From positions 1-32,945 of the forward strand of contig JAGSPR010000059.1 in assembly GCA_018262455.1 (NCBI GenBank): a DNA stretch of 32,945 nt, read 5' to 3'. The stretch's first letter is position 1; each line of letters begins with the position of its first letter. This DNA is from Deltaproteobacteria bacterium (lineage in GTDB: Bacteria; Myxococcota; Polyangia; Haliangiales; Haliangiaceae). Below the pieces are notes generated by a model that was not told the DNA's origin, did no database searches, and saw nothing but the letters and a program-made list of their open reading frames with translations. The position numbers and the translations under genes were made by a program. Of this stretch, positions 1 through 6,403 are shown in pieces.

Positions 1-40
1 GGGTCAGACGTCAACGTCGCCGTCGAAAGCGTCAAGGTTG

Positions 41-82
41 GGGTCAACGTCGACGTCCAATGGGTCAAGGTCGACGTCCAAC
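41..82. repeat. Imperfect 21-bp tandem repeat, two units
   Basis: Two adjacent 21-bp units (41-61 and 62-82) differ at two positions; both carry the core tcgacgtccaa. The preceding bases 1-40 hold further degenerate copies of gtcaacgtc. The array lies downstream of the stop of the minus-strand gene ending at 139. Read on the minus strand the units would encode alternating Asp with Val or Leu, so part of a gene running off the window edge cannot be excluded. Confidence 0.7.
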
Positions 83-83
83 G

Positions 84-125
84 GGGCGAGGGCGAGGGCG
101 AGGGCGAGGGCGAGGGCGAGGGCGG
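84..125. repeat. GGGCGA hexamer microsatellite
   Basis: Six perfect gggcga units followed by one variant unit, directly adjoining the 21-bp repeats. They end 14 bases before the stop codon of the minus-strand chaperone-like gene. A hexamer array keeps reading frame in any frame, so length changes would be tolerated. No function is visible. Confidence 0.85.
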
Positions 126-138
126 AATCGCCGCTGAC

Positions 139-600
139 TCAGTCGGTCTGCGGGAGCTGGGCGCCCGAGACGTCGGCGTAGGGCTCCGAGGTCTCGGGAA
201 CTGCCTCGGGCTTGCCGACGAAGAACTCGGCGAGCAGCTGGTCGTCGTAGAGGTCGGCGAACTTGCCGACGGCGGCGATCATCGTCGCGAGCTCGTGGCC
301 GTCGATGCCCTTGAGCGCGCGCCCCGCGTGCAGTACCACCCAGCCGTCCGGCTGGATCGCGAACGAGGCCATGCCGCCCATGTGAGCGTTGTGCTCGAGG
401 AGCTTGCGGTAGAACGCGAGCTCCTTGCCGTCCGGGAGGTTGCGGAACAGCGGCGCGATCGCAACGATCGCGGAGCCGGAGATGCCGGCGATCACGAATG
501 CCGAGCCCCACTGCAGCCTGACGAGGTGGTCGTCGACTCGCACCGCCTTGTCGGCGAGCCCGGACTCTGCGAGCAGCTTGTCGAGGACGGTCACGCTCAT
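139..600 (-). CDS. CesT/YbjN-like chaperone-fold protein
   Basis: A 153-residue soluble protein without signal peptide. It shows the pattern of the Tir-chaperone (CesT)/YbjN fold: a short N-terminal helix, a beta-rich stretch, a central helix ending KLLEHNAHMGG, two more strands (MASFAIQPDGWVVLHAG) and a C-terminal helix with DLYDDQLLAEF. Family members are small dimeric chaperones, known for binding type III effectors, though the fold is widespread outside secretion systems. The ATG at 600 is chosen because it overlaps the stop of the upstream 58-residue gene (TGATG), implying translational coupling. The C-terminal tail of about 20 residues is acidic and probably disordered. A second protein of the same fold is encoded at 5511-5933. 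No type III secretion genes are in the window, so the client is unknown. The fold call rests on pattern recognition. Confidence 0.75.
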   Translation of the reverse strand: MSVTVLDKLLAESGLADKAVRVDDHLVRLQWGSAFVIAGISGSAIVAIAPLFRNLPDGKELAFYRKLLEHNAHMGGMASFAIQPDGWVVLHAGRALKGIDGHELATMIAAVGKFADLYDDQLLAEFFVGKPEAVPETSEPYADVSGAQLPQTD

Positions 601-776
601 CAGAAGAGCTTTCCGAGCTTGTCCCCGAGGCCACCCGGAAGGCGATCGGCGATGCCGGATTTCGAGAGCAGCGCGACCGCATCCTCGGCGTGATCCTTCA
701 GGAACTCGATCACCTTCTGGGCGGTGGCTTTGTCGATTCCGACCTTGTCGGCCATCTTCTCGGCGAACTCTTCCAT
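600..776 (-). CDS. Small helical protein (58 aa) coupled to the CesT-like gene
   Basis: Translation from the ATG at 776 gives 58 residues starting MEEFAEKMADKVGIDKATAQ and ending LPGGLGDKLGKLF. An AAGGAG ribosome-binding site lies 6 bases before the ATG. The stop overlaps the next start by one base (TGATG). The sequence is strongly amphipathic and helical, with a Gly-rich turn near residue 48. Its helix followed by a Gly/Leu-rich tail is reminiscent of small DUF937/DUF2780-like helical proteins, but it is too short to assign. As first gene of the pair it may be a partner of the chaperone-like protein; that is inference from coupling only. Confidence 0.7.
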   Translation of the reverse strand: MEEFAEKMADKVGIDKATAQKVIEFLKDHAEDAVALLSKSGIADRLPGGLGDKLGKLF

Positions 777-787
777 CTGTGACTCCT

Positions 788-800
788 TGGCCGCTGGCCA
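788..800. promoter_or_regulatory. Short inverted repeat between divergent genes
   Basis: TGGCC-gct-GGCCA is a perfect 5-bp inverted repeat in the 39-bp gap between the divergent starts at 776 (minus) and 816 (plus). The placement suits an operator controlling both genes, but such a short GC-rich palindrome could arise by chance. Confidence 0.2.
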
Positions 801-815
801 TGCTACGAGGAACGC

Positions 816-2444
816 GTGACGCAGAGTACGCGAGAGCGCAGCCTGTGGGCATGGGGTTGGCGCGATCGATTTCCCGATGATGCGTCGCGCACCGGTCTCA
901 CGCAGCTGATTCGCGCGATCCTGCCCACTTCCGGCACGCCGGCGGTCCGGCTCCTACCGAGCGACGAGCCCACGGTGACGACATCGGGAACCGCGGTTCC
1001 CGACGCGATCGCGCGGTTCACCACGCAGGCACCGCGGGATCGCGCGATGCACGCTCGCGGTCGTGCGTTCCCCGACCTCGTCGCCGGATTCGCTGGTGAC
1101 TACACGACCGCTCCGGATCTCGTCGCGCGCCCACGCGACAACGCCGAGGTCTTGCAGGTGCTGGAGATCTGCGCGACCCGCGGCTGGGCCTGTGTTCCGT
1201 TCGGCGGCGGCACCTCCGTCGTTGGCGGCGTCGACGCCGGGCTCGCCCGCGGCAGTCGGCCGTGCGTCGTCAGCCTCGATCTCGGCGCGATCACCGGGGT
1301 GCGCGAGGTCGACGCCACGAGCCGGCTCGCGCGGATCGGCGCAGGCACGCTCGGTCCGGCGCTCGAGGACGAGCTCGCCGCGCACGGCCTCACGCTGCGC
1401 CACTTCCCGCAGTCGTTCGAGCTCTCGACCCTCGGTGGCTGGCTGGCGACCCGGGCCGGCGGCCATTACGCGACCGGCCCGACCCGGATCGACGAGCTCA
1501 CGCATTCGCTGACCATGATCACGCCGCGCGGCGCGCTCGAGACGCACCGTCACCCCGGTTCGGGCGCCGGCCCCGAGCCCGCCCGCCTCGTGCTCGGCTC
1601 CGAGGGCGCGCTCGGCGTCATCACCGAAGCCTGGATGAGGGTCGTGCCGCGACCGCGCTGGCGAGCCACGGCGAGCGTCGCCTATCGCGAGTTCTCGAGG
1701 GGGGTCGCCGCCGCACGCGCGCTCGCGCAGTCCGGCCTGTGGCCGAGCAACGCGCGCCTGCTCGATGCCAACGAGGCGCGGCTCCACCGGGTCCGCTTCG
1801 ATGGCACGAGCGTGCTGCTGATCGGCTTCGAGTCCGCCGACCATCCACTCGGAGCGTGGCTCGCCCGCGCGCTCGAGCTCGCGCGCGATCATGGAGGCGA
1901 GGTCGTGTCCGGCCCGACCGAGACCTTGGCCGACGCGCGCCCCGGTCGCGGTGGCACCGGCCAGACCGGCGAGGCTGGCGCGTGGCGCCAGGCGTTCTTC
2001 GAGGCACCCTACCTGCAGTCGGCGCTGCTCTCGATCGGCGTGCTGTCCGACACCTTCGAGACCTCGTGCAGCTGGACCCAGTTCCCGGCGCTCCACGCGA
2101 GCGTCATGGCCAACGTCTCGCGCGCACTCGACGAGGCGTGCGGTGGGGGCATCGTGTCGTGTCGGTTCACTCACGTCTATCCGGACGGCCCTGCGCCGTA
2201 CTACACGTTCGTTGGCCCGCTTGCCGTCGGTGGCGAGCTCGCGCAGTGGCGCGCGGTGAAGGCCGCCGCATCCGAGGCGCTCGCCGCGGCGGGCGGCACG
2301 ATCACGCACCACCACGCGGTCGGCCGCACGCACCGTCCCTGGTATGATCGCGAGCGCCCTCCGCTGTTCGGCGACGCGCTGCGCGCGGTCAAGCGCGAGC
2401 TCGATCCGAGCGGCATCCTCAACCCCGGTGTGTTGATCGACTGA
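816..2444 (+). CDS. FAD-linked oxidase, alkyl-DHAP synthase-like
   Basis: A 542-residue VAO/PCMH-type flavoprotein. The FAD-binding loop PFGGGTSVVGG is at residues 128-138. It is followed by the alkylglycerone-phosphate-synthase pattern LRHFPQSFELSTLGGW, then GSEGALGVITEAW. The C-terminal half carries SCRFTHVYPDG and a His triplet (498-500) in HHHAVGR, and ends LDPSGILNPGVL. AGPS enzymes exchange the acyl chain of acyl-DHAP for a fatty alcohol, forming the ether bond of ether lipids; myxobacteria are known to make such lipids. Length matches bacterial AGPS-like proteins. Start is GTG with GAGG 5 bases upstream. It stands alone on the plus strand, converging on the membrane-protein gene at 2477. 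A D-lactate or glycolate dehydrogenase-type role is the alternative, less likely given FPQSFE and HHH. Confidence 0.85.
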   Translation: MTQSTRERSLWAWGWRDRFPDDASRTGLTQLIRAILPTSGTPAVRLLPSDEPTVTTSGTAVPDAIARFTTQAPRDRAMHARGRAFPDLVAGFAGDYTTAPDLVARPRDNAEVLQVLEICATRGWACVPFGGGTSVVGGVDAGLARGSRPCVVSLDLGAITGVREVDATSRLARIGAGTLGPALEDELAAHGLTLRHFPQSFELSTLGGWLATRAGGHYATGPTRIDELTHSLTMITPRGALETHRHPGSGAGPEPARLVLGSEGALGVITEAWMRVVPRPRWRATASVAYREFSRGVAAARALAQSGLWPSNARLLDANEARLHRVRFDGTSVLLIGFESADHPLGAWLARALELARDHGGEVVSGPTETLADARPGRGGTGQTGEAGAWRQAFFEAPYLQSALLSIGVLSDTFETSCSWTQFPALHASVMANVSRALDEACGGGIVSCRFTHVYPDGPAPYYTFVGPLAVGGELAQWRAVKAAASEALAAAGGTITHHHAVGRTHRPWYDRERPPLFGDALRAVKRELDPSGILNPGVLID

Positions 2445-2456
2445 AGGCCTGGCGCC

Positions 2457-2474
2457 CTCGCGTCCCGACGCGAG
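2457..2474. terminator. Bidirectional hairpin between convergent genes
   Basis: CTCGCGT-cccg-ACGCGAG forms a 7-bp perfect stem with a 4-base loop. It sits in the 32-bp gap between the convergent stops at 2444 (plus) and 2477 (minus). There is no clear T-tract, as is common in very GC-rich genomes. Confidence 0.55.
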
Positions 2475-2476
2475 CG

Positions 2477-3403
2477 TCAGGTCTTCGCGTCGGCCTTGGC
2501 CTCGACGCGACGCGGAGGTAGCGCCCGCGTGCGACCGAGCTCGACCTGGCCGGCGAGCACGCCGATCTTGATCGTCAGGCGGAGCAGCGACACGCCCTGG
2601 CGGACCAGGAACAGCGTGATCGCACCCCCGGTGCCGTACATCGCGTGTCCCTGGGCGAGGTACGCATATGCCGCGGTGACCAGCCAGAACATCAGCCAGC
2701 CGAATCCACCGTGGACCAAGGTGAGTGGGCGGCGCAGCACGAAGCCGAGGGTGCGGAAGTACGTCGCGATCACACCTGGATCATGCGTGTCGTGGCGGAG
2801 CGTGAGCTCGATGCGTGCATAGTCCTCGACGGTCCACAGCACGTGGAGGACCAGGAGGGCGGGCAGGGCGGCGAGGATGATCGGGCCGAATAGCTCGGTC
2901 ATCGTCAGCGCGTGCTCGACCCGCGACGCGACGAGGTTCATGCCGGTTCCGAACAGGAACAGCACGATCATCCAGCCCGGGAGCGAACACAGCGCGAGCC
3001 GGGCGTAGGTGAGGTAGGTCGTCGCGCCGCTGGCACCGAAGCAGCGCGCGGTATCTCCGCGGCCCTCCGGTCTTTGCCCGAGCACGCCGTTGAGTCCGCC
3101 GATGACAAACCACGAGACGAGCTGCCACAGCAGCAGCGCACCGAACACGATCGCGCCGATCGCGAGGAAGCCGAGCTTGCCGTAGCGCGCGCACCAGACC
3201 ATGGCGACGAGGTCACCATCGACGGCGTCGTCGAACATCGGCAGGTGCGCGAACAGCTGCGCGAGCACGACCGCGATCGCGAGCAGACACGCGACGGCGA
3301 ACAGGCTCTGCACGACGAACACCGCGAGCACGGTGCCCGTGTACTTCGAGACCGCACGCGCACCCGCGCCGATCAGCTCGCCGAACCCGAGCCGCATGCC
3401 CAT
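2477..3403 (-). CDS. Polytopic inner-membrane protein
   Basis: A 308-residue protein with about six hydrophobic segments, including VLAVFVVQSLFAVACLLAIA, LGFLAIGAIVFGALLLWQLV, MIVLFLFGTG and FGPIILAALPALLVLHVLW. The C-terminus is basic (PPRRVEAKADAKT). The fold resembles DUF4013-like or GDPD-type membrane-domain proteins with amphipathic N-terminal helices, but I cannot assign a family. The ATG at 3403 overlaps the stop of the peptidase gene by one base (TGATG), so the two are almost certainly co-translated. This suggests a role linked to the exported peptidase, for example at the envelope. Function unknown. Confidence 0.8.
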   Translation of the reverse strand: MGMRLGFGELIGAGARAVSKYTGTVLAVFVVQSLFAVACLLAIAVVLAQLFAHLPMFDDAVDGDLVAMVWCARYGKLGFLAIGAIVFGALLLWQLVSWFVIGGLNGVLGQRPEGRGDTARCFGASGATTYLTYARLALCSLPGWMIVLFLFGTGMNLVASRVEHALTMTELFGPIILAALPALLVLHVLWTVEDYARIELTLRHDTHDPGVIATYFRTLGFVLRRPLTLVHGGFGWLMFWLVTAAYAYLAQGHAMYGTGGAITLFLVRQGVSLLRLTIKIGVLAGQVELGRTRALPPRRVEAKADAKT

Positions 3404-5430
3404 CACGGACCCACGATCTGCAAAAGGGTCTGCGCACCGAACGAGAACCAGGCCGCGGCGCGCAACGCTGCGGAGCCATCGCCTTCGATCCGGACGTGAT
3501 GCTTGAGGGGCGAGTCGAGCCAGACCTTGTTGTCGGGGTCGATCCAGACCTCGGTCAGGGGTGCGGCGCGCTGGATGACGAACCGCTCCCAGTTGCCAGC
3601 CCCGCGGTCGTCCCAGTGCACGCGTTGAGTCGTGCCATCTGCGAAGTCGAGCTCGAGGTCGACCGGAATGTGGACCGTGCCGGTGTTGGTCACGACGACC
3701 TCGCAGACATAGGTGCCGCTGTCGGGCGCCTCGGTTTCGGTCACGGTCTTCCGCGCAGAGCCGGTATCGAACACGCCGCGGGGCGGGTGGGCAAGCCGGC
3801 AGCTCGCGGTGCGGATACCGAACCTGACGCCGCCGACCTGCTGGAACACCGGGCCGAAGAACCACGACAGGTCTTGCTCGAGCTCGGTCGTGAGCGTGTC
3901 GATCAGATCGCGGCCGGTCGGGTGCTTGAACGCGAAGGTCTTCGCGTAGGTCTTCATCGCCTTGGCGAACCGGATCGGCCCGACGGTCTGCTCGAGCGTG
4001 CGGAGCGCTCGCATGGTGCTCGCGAAGGTCGCCTCGCCATAGGAGGTGGTGTCGGCGAACGCGTACGCGGCGGTCGCGATCGGCGACGGCAACGAGGTCG
4101 GATCCTCGGCGAGCGCCCGGCGTAACGACGCGATCTCGGCCTGCCAGCCCGCCCAGTCGACCCCACTCGTTCGTGGGCCGTAGAGATCATCCATCACCTT
4201 GGCATCGGCCCATTCGTTGACACCCTCGTCGAGCCACGCCTCGACGGCCTCGTTCGAGGCGAGCATGCCCTGGAACCAGTTGTGGCCGACCTCGTGGACC
4301 GTGACCATCTCCGGCAGCCGGATGCCGGGTCGCGCGAACACGGTGTCGCCCGCGGTCGTCACGAGGGTCGGGTATTCCATGCCGCCCGCGCCCATCGCCG
4401 CGTCCATCGGCGGATCGACCACCGTCATGATGGGCCACGGATACGGCACGAACCAGCTGCTGAACCGCTCGATCGCGCCGACCGCGGCCTCGAGATGGCG
4501 GCGGGCGAACTCCTGCTGCTCGGGGCGGTGAACCACGCGCACCTCGACCGTGCCGTCGTCGAGCTTGGCCTGCGCCGACATCACCTCCATGTACGGATCG
4601 GCCATCCACACGAAGTCGTGGACGTCCTCGGCGTGATAGCTGAACGTGCGCGTGCCGCCGGGAGCCTCGCTCGCGGACGTGAGGACCCCGGTCGCTGCCA
4701 CGACATAGGTGCTCGGCACCGTCAGCGCGACGTCGTAGGTGCCGAAGTCGGCGAAGAACTCGGTGTTGGCGTGCAACGGCTGGCACTCCCAGCGCTCGTC
4801 ACCCCGCGGCCCGACGCGCACGCCGACCTTGGGGAACCACTGACCGACGAGGTGGAACTCGCCCTTGTAGCCGGTGCGCGCGAACACCTCGGGCAGCTGC
4901 GCGGTGAACTTGAAGCTGACCTCGATGGTCTGTCCGGGACCGACCGCAGAGGGGAGCGGCAGCTCGGTCACGGTCTCGTCGGGGTCGGGCTGGTCGGGTT
5001 GGGGCCGGACGGGGTGGGGCCGGACGAGTGTCGCGGCCAGCTCGACGCCGCCGATCTGCACCGAGTCGATCCGGATCCAGCCCCAGCCGGTCTCGCTCGC
5101 GGTCGCGTGGCGCAGCATCCCCTGCGAGGTCCGCATGAACAGCGAGGACTCGTTCTTGAACGCGTTGAGATAGAGGTGGAACGGCAAGCGATCCACCGAG
5201 CTCTCGCCCGGGTTGGTCCACGTCAGGGTCTCGGTCGCGACGAGCTGGTGCTTGAGGACGTCGAGCCGAGCCTCGAGCTTGTAGTTCGCGATCCGGGGCG
5301 ACCGGGCAGGGCCGCCGCCACGCACCGCAGGGCTGGTATCGGGCTTGGGCAGCGGCCGGATCCGTGGCGCCCCATGGTCGCGGCCGCACGCGAACACCAC
5401 GAGCGCGGCGACGACGGCGCGGCGAGACAC
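3403..5430 (-). CDS. M1-family metallopeptidase lipoprotein
   Basis: A 675-residue zinc aminopeptidase-like protein. The GTG start yields SRRAVVAALVVFAC, a lipoprotein signal with a probable lipidated Cys15. The M1 signatures are complete: the GGMEYP substrate-anchoring motif with Met351, and HEVGH at 379-383 with the third zinc ligand Glu402, exactly 18 residues after the second His (WLDEGVNEW). The N-terminal beta domain precedes the catalytic domain, and a C-terminal beta domain (GTVHIPVDLELDFADG) follows. Residues about 134-151 are a Pro/Asp/Arg-rich low-complexity insert. It probably trims peptides in the periplasm or at a membrane face. It is the first gene of a pair with the membrane protein. 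A TATAGA hexamer lies 6 bases before the start. GTG is preferred because further upstream the frame runs antisense through the next gene. Confidence 0.9.
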   Translation of the reverse strand: MSRRAVVAALVVFACGRDHGAPRIRPLPKPDTSPAVRGGGPARSPRIANYKLEARLDVLKHQLVATETLTWTNPGESSVDRLPFHLYLNAFKNESSLFMRTSQGMLRHATASETGWGWIRIDSVQIGGVELAATLVRPHPVRPQPDQPDPDETVTELPLPSAVGPGQTIEVSFKFTAQLPEVFARTGYKGEFHLVGQWFPKVGVRVGPRGDERWECQPLHANTEFFADFGTYDVALTVPSTYVVAATGVLTSASEAPGGTRTFSYHAEDVHDFVWMADPYMEVMSAQAKLDDGTVEVRVVHRPEQQEFARRHLEAAVGAIERFSSWFVPYPWPIMTVVDPPMDAAMGAGGMEYPTLVTTAGDTVFARPGIRLPEMVTVHEVGHNWFQGMLASNEAVEAWLDEGVNEWADAKVMDDLYGPRTSGVDWAGWQAEIASLRRALAEDPTSLPSPIATAAYAFADTTSYGEATFASTMRALRTLEQTVGPIRFAKAMKTYAKTFAFKHPTGRDLIDTLTTELEQDLSWFFGPVFQQVGGVRFGIRTASCRLAHPPRGVFDTGSARKTVTETEAPDSGTYVCEVVVTNTGTVHIPVDLELDFADGTTQRVHWDDRGAGNWERFVIQRAAPLTEVWIDPDNKVWLDSPLKHHVRIEGDGSAALRAAAWFSFGAQTLLQIVGP

Positions 5431-5510
5431 GGCCCTTCTATACCACCTGGGCTCGGATCGATCGCGACGGCCGGGACGCGTTGTAGGGCCTCTGCTAGGT
5501 TCGAGCCCCC
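5431..5510. promoter_or_regulatory. Divergent intergenic region with two -10-like hexamers
   Basis: This 80-bp gap separates the divergent starts at 5430 (minus) and 5511 (plus). On the minus strand TATAGA (5442-5437) lies 6 bases before the GTG. On the plus strand TAGGTT (5496-5501) lies 9 bases before the ATG. Both fit the -10 pattern TAnnnT; no convincing -35 boxes are visible. The spacing would give leaderless or nearly leaderless mRNAs. Confidence 0.3.
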
Positions 5511-5933
5511 ATGGACGAGGTAGGCACCAAGGTCGACGATCCCAGAGGCCGCGTGGCCTCGTTCCTCGAGAGATTTGCCCGCGATCGCAACCTGAGCCTG
5601 CCTCCGCTGTCCGAGGACGGCGTCGGCTCGATCCAGCGCGGCTCCGCGGTGGTGACGATCCACGTCCTGGCCGAGAAGAACGTGCTGCTCTTGCTGTCCA
5701 AGGTCGCCACGCGGCCTGCGCTCGACGAGGCGCGCGCGCGGCGGCTGCTCGGGTTGTCGTTCGTCGAGACCGGCGATTCGGCGTTCGCGCTGCATCCGCA
5801 GACCGGCGATCTGTACTTGCGGATCCTGCGCGGCCTCGAGGGTCTCGGCTACGACGAGTTCGAGGATCTCGTCCACTCGATCGCGAAGACGGCGGACCAC
5901 TGGGACGACAAGCTGGCCGCCGAGCTCGCGTGA
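5511..5933 (+). CDS. CesT/YbjN-like protein, second copy
   Basis: A 140-residue soluble protein whose layout parallels the protein at 139-600. It has an N-terminal helix (VASFLERFARDRNLS), two strands (SAVVTIHVLAEKNVLLLLSK), a middle helix (LDEARARRLLGLSF), two strands around FALHPQTGDLYL, and a final helix ending TADHWDDKLAAEL, comparable with FADLYDDQLLAEF in the first. This fold belongs to small acidic chaperones of the CesT class. The stop overlaps the tsaE start (GTGA), so it is the first gene of a three-gene operon. Association with tRNA modification and periplasmic disulfide chemistry gives no obvious client; the linkage may be transcriptional only. Assignment is by pattern, without an alignment. 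Confidence 0.75.
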   Translation: MDEVGTKVDDPRGRVASFLERFARDRNLSLPPLSEDGVGSIQRGSAVVTIHVLAEKNVLLLLSKVATRPALDEARARRLLGLSFVETGDSAFALHPQTGDLYLRILRGLEGLGYDEFEDLVHSIAKTADHWDDKLAAELA

Positions 5934-6403
5934 CCACGGTCGTCCTGCAAGATTCCGACGCTACCCGGCGCGCCGGGGCGGTGCTCGCCGGCCTGGTCGC
6001 AGGCGGTGACGCGATCGCGCTCGTCGGCGACCTCGGCGCTGGCAAGACGACGCTGGTCGCGGGGCTGGTCGAGGCGATCGGTGGCGGGGCCGCGTCGAGC
6101 CCGACGTTCTCGCTCGTCAACGAGTATCCGGGCGGCCGGCTCGTCGTGTGGCATGTCGATCTGTATCGGCTCGAGCGCGAGGCCGAGCTGGTCGAGCTCG
6201 GCCTCGACGAGGTGATCGGCGATCGCCGCGGGATCTGTGTCGTCGAATGGGCCGACAAGTTCTCCGTGCTGCCACCCGATCACCTGCGCCTCGACCTCGC
6301 GCACGACGGCTCGACCCGGACCCTCGTCGCAACCGGGACCGGCCCGCGCGGCCAGGCGCTGGCGAGCCTGCTCGCGGCCGAGCTGCTAGGTTCAGCATCA
6401 TGA
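5930..6403 (+). CDS. tsaE: tRNA t6A biosynthesis ATPase TsaE
   Basis: A 157-residue P-loop protein. TsaE works with TsaB and TsaD to install N6-threonylcarbamoyl on A37 of ANN-decoding tRNAs; its ATPase resets the TsaBD complex. Walker A is GDLGAGKTT from residue 33. The family motifs SPTFSLVNEY, HVDLYRLE, ICVVEWADKF and LPPDHLRLDL follow in the usual order, and length is typical. The GTG start overlaps the previous stop by four bases, and its own TGA overlaps the ATG of the DsbA-like gene by four, so translation is coupled throughout. Alternative starts further upstream lie within the preceding gene. Confidence 0.95.
   Translation: MTTVVLQDSDATRRAGAVLAGLVAGGDAIALVGDLGAGKTTLVAGLVEAIGGGAASSPTFSLVNEYPGGRLVVWHVDLYRLEREAELVELGLDEVIGDRRGICVVEWADKFSVLPPDHLRLDLAHDGSTRTLVATGTGPRGQALASLLAAELLGSAS

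Noticed and set aside
84..125. CRISPR array
   Set aside because: Units are 6 bp with no spacers; the window has no array-like repeats or cas genes.
65..682. Long minus-strand Arg/Pro-rich frame over the first gene
   Set aside because: It is the shadow of the CesT-like gene extended through the hexamer repeats; composition is that of a wrong frame in GC-rich DNA.
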